A program made the translations under genes and the position numbers. The notes beneath the pieces were generated by a model. It saw only the letters and a program-made list of their open reading frames with translations, had not been told where the DNA came from and did not search any database. Of a stretch of DNA of 64,000 nt, positions 8,486 to 17,140 are shown one piece after another. The DNA is taken from positions 32,023 through 96,022 of the forward strand of contig CAJTNT010000006.1 in assembly GCA_910577785.1 (NCBI GenBank). Reading direction: 5' to 3'. The stretch comes from an uncultured Lachnospiraceae bacterium (GTDB lineage: Bacteria; Bacillota; Clostridia; Lachnospirales; Lachnospiraceae). How positions within the stretch are numbered: the stretch's first letter is position 1; each line of letters begins with the position of its first letter.

Positions 8486-9062
8486 TTCCTAACTCCCTCC
8501 CTAACTTCTCTTCCAGCCGCAATATCCCTTTTTTCCTATCCCCTTTGCGTTTTGCCGGTATCCCTATGTACATAGACCATGGCTCAGTACTTTTATTACA
8601 CAGGCACATGCTGCCGACAGCTGACCCTTCTTCTATGGTAACTCCTGGCAATATTACGGAACTGCACCCTACAATTGCATGTTTTTTTATGATTACTGGC
8701 GCACTTAGCATTCCCGGCCTGTATTCCATCGGAACCATCGGGTTCGTCATAGAGTTCCCTGTATAATCATCCGACACAGCATATACCGAACACCTTGAGG
8801 ATAAACCGGAAAAGTCTTCCATGACAATTCCGCTTTCCCCTCCATATAGCCCACAGAACTGGGAAATATGGATACGGCTCCCCAATGTTACGTTTCCACT
8901 GATTACCGTAAAATCATCAATCCGCACATGGTTCCCTATCTCTAATCTTTCTGGCGTATAGAGTACTGCATGCCTTCCAATCTTTACATCTTTTCCATAT
9001 GATTTCAAGCCCAGCATTTTCAATTCTTCTCTTGAAAGAAAATTCTCCATGATTTTCTCCAT
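8478..9062 (-). CDS. Left-handed beta-helix (hexapeptide repeat) acyltransferase
   Basis: 194 aa. Repeated [LIV]-G-x4 turns run from about residue 25 to 165 (IGRHAVLYTPERLEIGNHVRI-like, VTLGSRIHI, HAIVGCSSVILPGVTIEEGS, AVGSMCLCNKS). The LbetaH fold with a loop insertion is that of NeuD/PglD/WbbJ-like sugar O- or N-acyltransferases. It lies between rfbG and the maoC-like gene and overlaps the latter, which suggests that it transfers the acyl group MaoC makes. The acceptor is unknown; a 4-amino or hydroxyl group of pseudaminic acid or of the dideoxyhexose are the obvious candidates. Confidence 0.78.
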   Translation of the reverse strand: MEKIMENFLSREELKMLGLKSYGKDVKIGRHAVLYTPERLEIGNHVRIDDFTVISGNVTLGSRIHISQFCGLYGGESGIVMEDFSGLSSRCSVYAVSDDYTGNSMTNPMVPMEYRPGMLSAPVIIKKHAIVGCSSVILPGVTIEEGSAVGSMCLCNKSTEPWSMYIGIPAKRKGDRKKGILRLEEKLGRELGNG

Positions 9063-9142
9063 TCTACATTTTCAAGATATAGCTAATTTATTTCTATTAT
9101 CCACTTTTTGGATCAATCACTATATCGCCCAATAAAAACTCA

Positions 9143-10246
9143 TCACTCTCTAGCTGCCATAGTACATAGAAAACTGCCAAAATATTCCTTTATCTGCCTT
9201 TCCATACACCCAGAAATATCGCCGCCCTCAAAATATATATTTGTCCACTCAACTACCTTCTCCATGGCAGTCTCTATGTTCCAGCATGGCCTCCAGCCAA
9301 ATGTTTTCTTTATTTTAGAGCAGTCCAGTTTTAAATAGTTCGCCTCATAAGGCTCTGGCATACCGCCCTTCTGGCTTATCCATTCTACTGGCTCATTGCA
9401 TGCTTCCATCCACTTCTGGCAAAACAGCTCCACCAAATCGCCAGTTGTCCTGCAGTCCGTTTCATCTGGGCCAACATTGTAACTCCCTGCACAGCTTGCA
9501 TCCTCATATTGTTTTCCTGCAATCATCAGGTAAGCCATGACCGCTTCTATGACATGCTGGTATGGCCTTACGGAATGGGGGTTCCTCACTATGACGGCCT
9601 TTCTTTCCTGTACAGAGCGGATGCAGTCAGGCACAATCCGATCAGCGGCAAAATCGCCGCCCCCTATCACATTTCCTGCCCTCGCCGTAGAAACAGCAAT
9701 CCCTGCGTCTTTTAAGAATGATTCCTTAAAGCTGTATGTCACAAGCTCTGAGCAGGACTTTGAATTGGAATAGGGGTCATGGCCATTTAATTCCTCGCAT
9801 TCGCGGTAGCCCCATTCCCATTCCTTGTTACAGTACACCTTATCTGTCGTCACATTCAGGAACGACCTTACAGAAAGGTTCCTACGGATACATTCCAGCA
9901 CATTTACCGTTCCCATCACATTTGTATCATAGGTCAGTACCGGGTTCTGATAGCCTTTCCGCACCAGGGGCTGGGCTGCCATATGAATCACAATATCCGG
10001 CTTTGCTTCCAAAAATACCCTATTTAAATGCCCCAAATCCCTGATATCCCCTTTTTTTGCCATCATATGCCTTGATATCCCACATAACTGAAACAGGCTG
10101 GGCTCTGTCGGCGGCTCCAATGCATAGCCAGCCACATCTGCCCCAAGCATAAGGAGCGCTTGGCACATCCAGGATCCCTTAAAGCCTGTATGCCCTGTGA
10201 CCAGGACTTTTTTGCCTTTAAAAAATGATTCTGCTAAACTTTCCAT
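9143..10246 (-). CDS. rfbG: RfbG, CDP-glucose 4,6-dehydratase
   Basis: 367 aa extended SDR. NAD-binding VLVTGHTGFKGSWM near residue 15 is the CDP-glucose dehydratase form (TGHTGFKGSWL). The catalytic TTDKVY and YSNSKSCSE (Tyr-x3-Lys) blocks and the NVIGGGDFAADRIVPD substrate segment follow. It converts CDP-glucose to CDP-4-keto-6-deoxyglucose. With rfbF and rfbH it forms the common trunk of CDP-3,6-dideoxyhexose synthesis (abequose, paratose, tyvelose, ascarylose). It is the third gene of the set in transcription order. Confidence 0.92.
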   Translation of the reverse strand: MESLAESFFKGKKVLVTGHTGFKGSWMCQALLMLGADVAGYALEPPTEPSLFQLCGISRHMMAKKGDIRDLGHLNRVFLEAKPDIVIHMAAQPLVRKGYQNPVLTYDTNVMGTVNVLECIRRNLSVRSFLNVTTDKVYCNKEWEWGYRECEELNGHDPYSNSKSCSELVTYSFKESFLKDAGIAVSTARAGNVIGGGDFAADRIVPDCIRSVQERKAVIVRNPHSVRPYQHVIEAVMAYLMIAGKQYEDASCAGSYNVGPDETDCRTTGDLVELFCQKWMEACNEPVEWISQKGGMPEPYEANYLKLDCSKIKKTFGWRPCWNIETAMEKVVEWTNIYFEGGDISGCMERQIKEYFGSFLCTMAARE

Positions 10247-10300
10247 CCCAACCTCTCTCCTTCTGTCATGTCTCTTTGCAACGTATAGGCGGATGTCCTA

Positions 10301-10348
10301 TATCCGCACATGTGGGACATGGGATTTTTCTGTATCCGCACATGTGGG
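10301..10348. repeat. Short direct repeat in the rfbH-rfbG spacer
   Basis: TATCCGCACATGTGGG occurs at 10301 and again at 10333 (period 32), each followed by a CAT. It is non-coding and lies between the end of rfbH and the start of rfbG. Nothing shows a function. Confidence 0.7.
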
Positions 10349-10366
10349 GCATGGAGAGAAGAGCCA

Positions 10367-11692
10367 TTACAAGAACGCCTCCTTAATCCGATGTATGATC
10401 TCATCCAGCATTTCCTTTTCCATCCCCGGATACACGCCTACCCAAAAACTATCCCGCATTGCCTTATCTGTATTTTCCAGCATCCCGGCTACCCTGTAAT
10501 CCACGCCTTCCTCCAAATGCTGGAAACATGGGTGCCTGATAATATTCCCTGCAAACAGGTTCCTTGTCTGGATATTGCATTGTTCCAAATAAGAGACGAT
10601 TTCTGCCCGGGCTTTGCCGCCCCCTTCCCTTACAGACAGGATAAAGCCAAACCAGCTGGGGTCTGCCTCTGGCAGTCTTTCTGGCAGTATCAGTTTCTCT
10701 GCCATACACACAAGCCCGTTTTTCAGGTAGTCCCAGTTCTTCTTCCGCCTTTCTATAAAATAGGGAAGTTTTTCAAGCTGTGCCACCCCGATTGCCGCCT
10801 GCATGTCTGTTGCCTTAAGGTTATATCCCAGATGGGAATATACATACTTGTGGTCATACCCTTTGGGCAGGGCGCCAAACTGCCCGTCAAACCGATGCCC
10901 ACATAAGTTGTCCACACCGCCCGGGCAAGAACACTCCCTCCCCCAGTCCCGCATGGAACGTATGATTTTATGCAGCAATGGGTCTGAGGTATAGACCGCG
11001 CCGCCTTCCCCCGTAGTAATATGGTGCGCTGGATAAAAACTGGATGTCCCAATATCCCCGATTGTCCCTGTCTTTTTTACCTGGCCTTCTATCTGGTATT
11101 CCCCGCCCAGCGCATCACAGTTGTCCTCAATGAGCCACAGGCCATGGGCATCGCAGAACTCCTTTACACGTTTCAGGTCAAAAATATTCCCTAGGCTATG
11201 TGCCAGGATTACCGCCTTGGTTTTCTCTGTATAAGCTTCCTCTAGCTGTTCCACATCTATATTATACGTTGGGATATCAATATCCACAAATACCGGCACT
11301 GCCCCACACTGCACAATTGGAGCCACTGTTGTTGGAAAGGCGGCCGCTGCTGTGATAACTTCATCCCCTTTCCTCAGCTGCCGTTCTCCCAGCAATGGGG
11401 AAGTCAGGGCAGCAACAGCCGCCAAGTTTGCAGAAGAGCCAGAATTGACGAAGACGCAATAGGGAACCCCTAAAAATGATGCTAGGCCTTCCTCAAACCT
11501 TTCGGTATACCTGCCAGCTGTCAGCCAGAACTCAAGGGACGCATCTACCAGGCTGCACACTTCCTTTTCATCATATACCCGCCCGGCATAATGGATCCTA
11601 TCGCCTGGCTGGTATCCCTTCCCCTGTAAATTTTCCCGGCAATATTCCTTAACCATTGCCAATATCTGTTCTTTCTCTATCTTATTCTCCAT
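10367..11692 (-). CDS. rfbH: RfbH, CDP-4-keto-6-deoxyglucose 3-dehydrase (E1)
   Basis: 441 aa, the E1 length. A PMP-dependent, iron-sulfur enzyme that removes the C3 hydroxyl of CDP-4-keto-6-deoxyglucose. It has the DegT-like fold, but the PLP-lysine is replaced by His (SFYPAHHITTGEGG, His about residue 224), the hallmark that separates dehydrases from aminotransferases. Cysteines at about 192, 254, 256 and 264 (DNCDALGG, GRECSCPGG, NLCGH) match the [2Fe-2S] ligands of E1. The partner reductase E3 (AscD/RfbI) is not in this window. It abuts rfbF with a 3-base gap. Confidence 0.92.
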   Translation of the reverse strand: MENKIEKEQILAMVKEYCRENLQGKGYQPGDRIHYAGRVYDEKEVCSLVDASLEFWLTAGRYTERFEEGLASFLGVPYCVFVNSGSSANLAAVAALTSPLLGERQLRKGDEVITAAAAFPTTVAPIVQCGAVPVFVDIDIPTYNIDVEQLEEAYTEKTKAVILAHSLGNIFDLKRVKEFCDAHGLWLIEDNCDALGGEYQIEGQVKKTGTIGDIGTSSFYPAHHITTGEGGAVYTSDPLLHKIIRSMRDWGRECSCPGGVDNLCGHRFDGQFGALPKGYDHKYVYSHLGYNLKATDMQAAIGVAQLEKLPYFIERRKKNWDYLKNGLVCMAEKLILPERLPEADPSWFGFILSVREGGGKARAEIVSYLEQCNIQTRNLFAGNIIRHPCFQHLEEGVDYRVAGMLENTDKAMRDSFWVGVYPGMEKEMLDEIIHRIKEAFL

Positions 11693-11695
11693 GCC

Positions 11696-12472
11696 CTATT
11701 CCCACCGTTTCCATTCTGCCTGCCCTGTAGCCCATAGTTGTTCCAGCACTTCCTTGTCCCTTAAGGTATCCATGCATTTCCAGAAGCCTTTATGCTTATA
11801 TGCTGTGAGCTGCCCGTCCCCTGCCAGCCGTTCTAATGGCTCCCTTTCAAAATACACCCCATCCCCTGTAATATAGTCCATGACTTCCGGCTCCAAGACC
11901 ATGAAGCCTGCATTCACCCAGCCGCCATCCTCCCTTGACTTCTCGCTGAACCGTTCTACCATATCCTGGCTATTGATATCCAATGCGCCAAAACGCCCTT
12001 CTGGTTGTACCGCGGTAATCGTGGCGTATGCCCCGCCTGCCCTATGGAATTCCAGCAGGCCGTTTAAGTCCACATCGGAAAGGCCGTCCCCATATGTCAT
12101 CATAAATGCCTCATCTCCAATATACTTCTTAACCCGCTTTATGCGTCCGCCCGTCATCGTACGGAGCCCAGTATCCACAAGCGTAACCTTCCACGGCTCA
12201 GCAACATTGTTATGTATGGACATGCTGTTCCCATCTGCAAAATCAAAGGTAACATCGCTCCTATGGAGATAATAGTCCGCAAAATACTCCTTAATCAGGT
12301 AGCCTTTATACCCGCAGCAGATTATAAATTCATGAAAGCCATAAGACGAATAATATTTCATGATATGCCATAAAATTGGATCGTCCCCAATCTCTATCAT
12401 CGGCTTTGGCTTCAAATGGCTCTCCTCACCTATCCGTGTGCCAAACCCGCCTGCCAGAATCACTACTTTCAT
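11696..12472 (-). CDS. rfbF: RfbF, glucose-1-phosphate cytidylyltransferase
   Basis: 258 aa. It makes CDP-glucose from CTP and glucose-1-phosphate. Visible: MKVVILAGGFGTRIGEES nucleotide-binding loop, LKPKPMIEIGDDPILWHIM, YGDGLSDVDL with the metal Asp, and the EGRFGAL and GFWKCMDT blocks, all typical of RfbF. The reading frame overlaps the end of the upstream reductase gene by 47 bases, an unusually long overlap that implies translational coupling. It feeds rfbG and rfbH. Confidence 0.93.
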   Translation of the reverse strand: MKVVILAGGFGTRIGEESHLKPKPMIEIGDDPILWHIMKYYSSYGFHEFIICCGYKGYLIKEYFADYYLHRSDVTFDFADGNSMSIHNNVAEPWKVTLVDTGLRTMTGGRIKRVKKYIGDEAFMMTYGDGLSDVDLNGLLEFHRAGGAYATITAVQPEGRFGALDINSQDMVERFSEKSREDGGWVNAGFMVLEPEVMDYITGDGVYFEREPLERLAGDGQLTAYKHKGFWKCMDTLRDKEVLEQLWATGQAEWKRWE

Positions 12473-13391
12473 AACCCAGCCCCTTCCATTGATTATCCTT
12501 TTTTATCATTTCCCGGATTCCATCCGCCATCTTATACTGTGCCTTCCAGCCCAGCCCTTCCATTGCCCGGACATTTGCACAGGAATAAGCCAATTCCCCC
12601 TGCTGCATCTGCCTCTTCCCAAATAAGAGCCGCGTGGAGCTTCCCGTCTGTTCCTTTACCGCCTGTACAAATTCTTTTAAACTATGCCCCTCTCCCGTCC
12701 CGACCTCAAACGGATGGAACCTCCTGATCCCAAACTGGCTCCTGCACTGAATGACTGCCATATATGCATCCAGCACATCCTCCATATAAACCCAGTCCCG
12801 GATCTGCGTCCCTTCCGTCAGCTCTACCTGGCTCCTGTTTTCCCTCAGCTGCCGCAGGATAAAGCTGGCAAATTTTTGCTCCCCATCATCTTCCCCATAT
12901 AAATGCTCTAACTGCATATTTAAAAATGCGATATCCCACCCCGCAATCTGTCCTTTCACAATATAAGTAAGGAGATATTTTGTCCTTGTATATGCGCTTC
13001 TGTACAGTTCCTTTCCAGCTGCCTGTGGGCATTTTATAGCCTTTACGAAAAATGTATCCGTATTGATAAAATATTGGCATCCATATTTGAGGGCATATTC
13101 CAACAGTTCCAGGGGGAATGCGACATTCGCCCTATAGACATCAAAATATCCCCCCGGCTCCTTCCCATAATCTGTCGCACAGTGGATGACCATCTGTATT
13201 GGATGCTCCTGGAAAATCTTTTCTATTACCCCTTGCCCTAAATCATACCATCTGCACTGCCCCATTATTTCCTTAACCCGGAGGCAGTCTGACGTCTTCC
13301 TTTTTATACAGCATACTTCCCACCCAGCATGGAGCAGCCTTTTCAGGAGGCCGCTCCCCAAAAACCCGGTTGCGCCTGTCAATAAAACCAT
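12426..13391 (-). CDS. NAD(P)-dependent SDR, candidate CDP-dideoxyhexose synthase (RfbJ/RfbS-like)
   Basis: About 321 aa from the ATG at 13391, where AGGGGGAAG stands just upstream. The extended-SDR signature VLLTGATGFLGSGLLKRLL is present, and the CATDYG motif resembles the T-A-T-x-Y-G motif of abequose synthases. The catalytic Tyr/Lys pair appears in YTRTKYLL. Its place beside rfbF-G-H suggests the final C4 reduction that gives CDP-abequose or CDP-paratose. The exact product cannot be told. It overlaps rfbF by 47 bases. Confidence 0.75.
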   Translation of the reverse strand: MVLLTGATGFLGSGLLKRLLHAGWEVCCIKRKTSDCLRVKEIMGQCRWYDLGQGVIEKIFQEHPIQMVIHCATDYGKEPGGYFDVYRANVAFPLELLEYALKYGCQYFINTDTFFVKAIKCPQAAGKELYRSAYTRTKYLLTYIVKGQIAGWDIAFLNMQLEHLYGEDDGEQKFASFILRQLRENRSQVELTEGTQIRDWVYMEDVLDAYMAVIQCRSQFGIRRFHPFEVGTGEGHSLKEFVQAVKEQTGSSTRLLFGKRQMQQGELAYSCANVRAMEGLGWKAQYKMADGIREMIKKDNQWKGLGYESSDSGRRVWHTDR

Positions 13392-13413
13392 CCGCTTCCC
13401 CCTCTGCAAATTG

Positions 13414-15321
13414 CTATGTATCCCATGGGGCAGCCCCCATTCCCTGTTTTTCTATCTGTTCCCAACGCAGTCCATAAATATCTTCCAGCGATATCTCCCC
13501 GATGGGAACCCTGCCCCTTTCTCCCCGCTCCCACTCCAGTGACATCCATACGGACAGGCTGTCTTTCCCGGCCAGTTCCATATTCCCTACCTTAATCCCT
13601 TCCAAGTCCATCTTAATCAATTGATGCAACAGCCTTTTTTTCTGTGCTTCTTCGCGCGGCAGGCTCTCCAATAACATTTCTGTATCCAATGCGCCGATAA
13701 AAATCTGCCTTATACTATCCTCAAGCGCCTCCCTGTCTTTTTCCGATAACTGAAAGGGAAACCCAGATAGATATTCCTTTTCCTTCCGGTATACATACAT
13801 GCACGTATCCTCCCAGGCATACATATCCCGGAACCCCTCAACTGCCCGGTAGCCTGCGAGCAACAGCCCATATGCCCTGCTGCACCGTTCCAGAAAAAGA
13901 GCCTTAAATTCCCCTGCTTCCAAATGCATCCTTCCCAGGAACTCCATCGCCCCCAAAAACTGGCCAACCCTACCTTGTGGGTACATATAGCTCAATACTT
14001 TCCTACCGTTTTCCAGGGGTTCTTCCCTCGCTGCCTTCCCTTCCGCCCATAATAACAAATCTACCGTATGAAAATCCTGGCTTTTCCCCAGGATGGCCGC
14101 CAGGGGGATATGGACATAATTTTCCAGGAATATATTTCCACGCATTTCCCCTGCCATTTCCAGTGCCCTGTGTTTTTTAAGGGCATCCATGTTATACGTA
14201 ATCCCTGTCATATAATTCAGATCCATCGCGTTCCTCACCGCTTCCAGACCAGCTTTATAAACCCTGCCCAAAATCCTTGGATAACAGGCTATATTTTCTG
14301 TAAAAAGCCCCGCATCTTGATTTGCCTTTAAGTATGACAGGTATTCCCCCATATGCTCCAGCAGCATAAAGTCCTCATCACTGGCCAAGACAGCAAATTT
14401 CCCCTGAGCCAACTCCAACGCCTTCAGCACATTCGTGGCATACCCCTGGTTTTCCGTGAACCTATGATACCTGACCCTTCGGTCTGGCAGCCCCTTTATC
14501 TTCTCATACCATTCGGATTCTGTTTGGGAGCCATTGTCTGAAACAATAATTTCAACCTCGCTGTCATAAGGGCATTGCAAAAAATGCCGCACATTTTCAA
14601 ATGCAAGCATCCCCCTGTTGTAGCTTGGGATGCAGACGGACAGGAAAATACTTTTCCGTTCCCTTGGCATGCCAGACAGCCTTTTTTGGTGCAGTTCCTG
14701 TAATATCCCCTTATATTTCTCTGGCTCTGTCGACACCAATTCCTTTGGCAGGTAGAACTGTTGATACTGTTCAAAAAACTGCCGCATTAGGCTGCCGTCT
14801 GAAAACAGCAGCACATTCCCAAGATACTTTTCCTTGAATTTGGGAAGCTTAAGAAAAGAAAGGAACTTTGCTTCCAGTCCTTCCAGCAGAATATAGACAG
14901 TTTCCCATTCCTTATCCTTTAGGGCGGGGATCATCTGCCTGATATCCCAAACCCCTGTGAAAAGGATGCTATGGAACTCTGCCTTTTTTCCATGTACTGG
15001 CACCCCATCCAACTCAAATGCCCCAGCAAACTCCCGGCTTTCCTTATCAAAAATGTAATACTTTTCCTCTGAGACTGGGAAGAAATCCAACGCAAGACGA
15101 TCAAAAGGAAATTGTGTTACTTCAGCACAGTTCTCCCCATAATGCCTCCGAAACTCTTTTTCATTTGGCATGGCATAACAAGAATATAAAAACTCTAGAA
15201 TGTTTTCCCTCTGATACCCCATCCCATACGCTTTTATCAGGTTTTCGACTGCCTGTTCATATTGATAGCCTTCAAAAAACTTCATCCCTAAATGATAATA
15301 TACCTCGCCTAAGACCTCCAC
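13414..15321 (-). CDS. Family 2 glycosyltransferase with N-terminal TPR-like region
   Basis: 635 aa, GTG start with GGAGG 7 bases upstream. Residues 1-60 look like a TPR-type helical pair (YYHLGMKFFEGYQYEQAVEN). A middle region of about 170 residues is not recognised. The GT-A core begins around residue 225 (FLSVCIPSYNRGMLAFENV, EIIVSDNGSQTESEWY, VLASDEDFMLLEH as a DxD-like site). The length and TPR fusion resemble flagellin glycan-extending transferases. It probably adds a sugar (for example the CDP-dideoxyhexose) onto the flagellin-linked glycan in the cytoplasm. The substrate is inferred from the neighbours only. Confidence 0.75.
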   Translation of the reverse strand: MEVLGEVYYHLGMKFFEGYQYEQAVENLIKAYGMGYQRENILEFLYSCYAMPNEKEFRRHYGENCAEVTQFPFDRLALDFFPVSEEKYYIFDKESREFAGAFELDGVPVHGKKAEFHSILFTGVWDIRQMIPALKDKEWETVYILLEGLEAKFLSFLKLPKFKEKYLGNVLLFSDGSLMRQFFEQYQQFYLPKELVSTEPEKYKGILQELHQKRLSGMPRERKSIFLSVCIPSYNRGMLAFENVRHFLQCPYDSEVEIIVSDNGSQTESEWYEKIKGLPDRRVRYHRFTENQGYATNVLKALELAQGKFAVLASDEDFMLLEHMGEYLSYLKANQDAGLFTENIACYPRILGRVYKAGLEAVRNAMDLNYMTGITYNMDALKKHRALEMAGEMRGNIFLENYVHIPLAAILGKSQDFHTVDLLLWAEGKAAREEPLENGRKVLSYMYPQGRVGQFLGAMEFLGRMHLEAGEFKALFLERCSRAYGLLLAGYRAVEGFRDMYAWEDTCMYVYRKEKEYLSGFPFQLSEKDREALEDSIRQIFIGALDTEMLLESLPREEAQKKRLLHQLIKMDLEGIKVGNMELAGKDSLSVWMSLEWERGERGRVPIGEISLEDIYGLRWEQIEKQGMGAAPWDT

Positions 15322-15339
15322 ATTTTTCCTCCTGATGCC

Positions 15340-16104
15340 CTATTTATTTTGCTTATCCTGCAAATGATTCCCGCTGTATAAGATCTTTTTCTGCACAACA
15401 GAGCTGTTAAGCCCTGCCCACTGTGGGTGAGCCAAATAAATCTGTAATGCCTCCTGGTAGCCAAAGCATCCCCCTTCTGTATACAGGCTTTCATAGATAT
15501 TCCGGACCAAATTGTAATCCTCCTGTGTATCCACCGTCCAGCGGATACGGCTGTAGTCCTCCCCTATACAAGGATACCGATAGCAATGGAACTGCCCTGG
15601 GTTACGGTACAGGTACGGCGTTACATGCTCAAGGCATTCTGCATCATCTGCCTCTTGATAGGCGCGTTCCAAGGCATGGAATCCTATGACCTCTACAGAC
15701 AGCCCTAATGGAAGGCCTTCCCTGTAACAGAGGTAATCCAATGTCTGTGTCTGTTCGAAATAAGCTGCCCCCTCATCTATGATCTCTGGGCAGACCAATG
15801 CATTGTCCCCGGTCAGGCGGATCACAATTTCTGCCGCCGCTTCCTTTGCAGCCAGATAAAAACGTTCCAGGACGTTTTCTTCACTCCCACGGAATACATG
15901 GATCCCATTCTGCAGAGCAAATGCCTCAATCCCATCATTTTCTGGCATAACAGAAGTGGCAACCACAAAATCATCCACCCATTTGCTGCGCCTTACACGG
16001 TCATGGATATGCCACAGAACAGGATGCCCGCATAAATCCATCATCACTTTATTGGGCAATCTGGAAGACCCTGCCCTTGCCTGTACAATTGCAACTGTCC
16101 TCAT
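15340..16104 (-). CDS. SpsF-like cytidylyltransferase (probable CMP-nonulosonate synthetase)
   Basis: 254 aa from the ATG at 16104, preceded by GGGGGAGGGA. The N-terminus TVAIVQARAGSSRLPNKVM is the CTP-binding loop of the acylneuraminate cytidylyltransferase superfamily. IRLTGDNALVCPEIID holds the metal Asp, and RWTVDTQEDY the C-terminal signature of SpsF proteins. No ordinary PseF is present in the window, so this is the best candidate to activate pseudaminic acid as CMP-Pse. It overlaps the aldo/keto reductase gene by 4 bases (ATGA), a sign of coupling. Confidence 0.78.
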   Translation of the reverse strand: MRTVAIVQARAGSSRLPNKVMMDLCGHPVLWHIHDRVRRSKWVDDFVVATSVMPENDGIEAFALQNGIHVFRGSEENVLERFYLAAKEAAAEIVIRLTGDNALVCPEIIDEGAAYFEQTQTLDYLCYREGLPLGLSVEVIGFHALERAYQEADDAECLEHVTPYLYRNPGQFHCYRYPCIGEDYSRIRWTVDTQEDYNLVRNIYESLYTEGGCFGYQEALQIYLAHPQWAGLNSSVVQKKILYSGNHLQDKQNK

Positions 16105-17102
16105 CTGTCCCTCCCCCACTTTCTTGGATCAATCGTAATCCCATGCACATTTTCAGAAATATTCTTTATCCTCTTCCATGCCATTTCTGGCAGCTTTCTG
16201 CTAGCTGCAGCCTCTTCCAGTATGATATTCTGCGTAAGCTGCTCCGCCGTTTCGCAGCCTAACAGGAAATCCGTGATATATGGATGCCCTGCCACAAAAG
16301 AAACTGCCAGCTGTTGTATGCTGATGGAACACTCATCCGCCAGCTGCCGGAGCTCTTCCAATGCTCCCTGTGCTGCCAATGCCCTTGCCGTTTCTGAACC
16401 TGGCTCCTGGAAAAAAAGCCCCTGCAGAAATACGCTGCGGGCAAAGATACGGATCCCCTTCTCTGCTGCATTCTGCAATAATCCTGCCTCTGTCCACCTG
16501 GCATTGTCCAATAAATGGAAGGGGATCTGCACCACATCTGTTATACCTGCCAGATTTTCTATGATATAATCCAATTCCCCGGGTTCATATATGGATATGC
16601 CAATATGCTGTATCTTTCCCTTTGCCTTCCACTGCGACATTTTCCGCAGGACATCTGCGTCCTTGCAGGCTTCAAACCGATGGAGGTAATAGAGCCATAT
16701 CTGGCTGCACTTCAAACGATGGAGGCTCTTCTCTAATTCCTTTTCCATCTTCTCTGCTGTACTGGCAGCATCTGCATCCATCCTTTCGTCTGCTTCAATG
16801 CCATATGTTTCTCCCACTATGCAGGCAGATGTCCCATTATTTTCATGCCCTGTCCCACCGCCATATACTCCTGCCGCCACATCTGCAGACAGCTTTGTGC
16901 ATATATGGAAGACATGCCCTGTTACCTCATGGTATTTTCCAATCAAATCCTCTGCATCCCCATATGCCCCTGCAGTGTCTAAGATATGGATGCCGTGGTT
17001 CCATGCATAATCAAGGATCTGGCATGCCGTTTCCTGGCTGGGTTTTCCTGTGCTGTTGTGGATTCCATATTCCTGACCAAGCTGTGCTGTGCCTAATATC
17101 AT
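16101..17102 (-). CDS. Aldo/keto reductase
   Basis: 333 aa. AKR fold markers: ILGTAQLGQEYG at the N-terminus, GIHILDTAGAYGDAED with the catalytic Asp and Tyr, a cofactor-binding SIQQLAVSFVAGHP, and FLLGCETAEQL near the end. An extra segment of about 40 residues (around GVYGGGTGHENNG to ADERMDADA) rich in Gly, Asp and Ala is inserted where other family members are short. AKRs of this type occur beside SpsF-like genes in surface glycan loci. The substrate is unknown; NADPH-dependent reduction of a sugar keto group is likely. It overlaps the cytidylyltransferase gene by 4 bases. Confidence 0.75.
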   Translation of the reverse strand: MILGTAQLGQEYGIHNSTGKPSQETACQILDYAWNHGIHILDTAGAYGDAEDLIGKYHEVTGHVFHICTKLSADVAAGVYGGGTGHENNGTSACIVGETYGIEADERMDADAASTAEKMEKELEKSLHRLKCSQIWLYYLHRFEACKDADVLRKMSQWKAKGKIQHIGISIYEPGELDYIIENLAGITDVVQIPFHLLDNARWTEAGLLQNAAEKGIRIFARSVFLQGLFFQEPGSETARALAAQGALEELRQLADECSISIQQLAVSFVAGHPYITDFLLGCETAEQLTQNIILEEAAASRKLPEMAWKRIKNISENVHGITIDPRKWGRDR

Positions 17103-17140
17103 AAAAGATGCCTCCTATGCATGCATTTCTAATACATATA

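Noticed and set aside
9143..13391. Gram-negative O-antigen locus
   Set aside because: The rfb genes alone suggest it, but CsrA-Hag type control, ribosome sites, DUF115 Maf genes and neighbours are those of a Firmicute; no Wzx, Wzy or lipid A genes are present.
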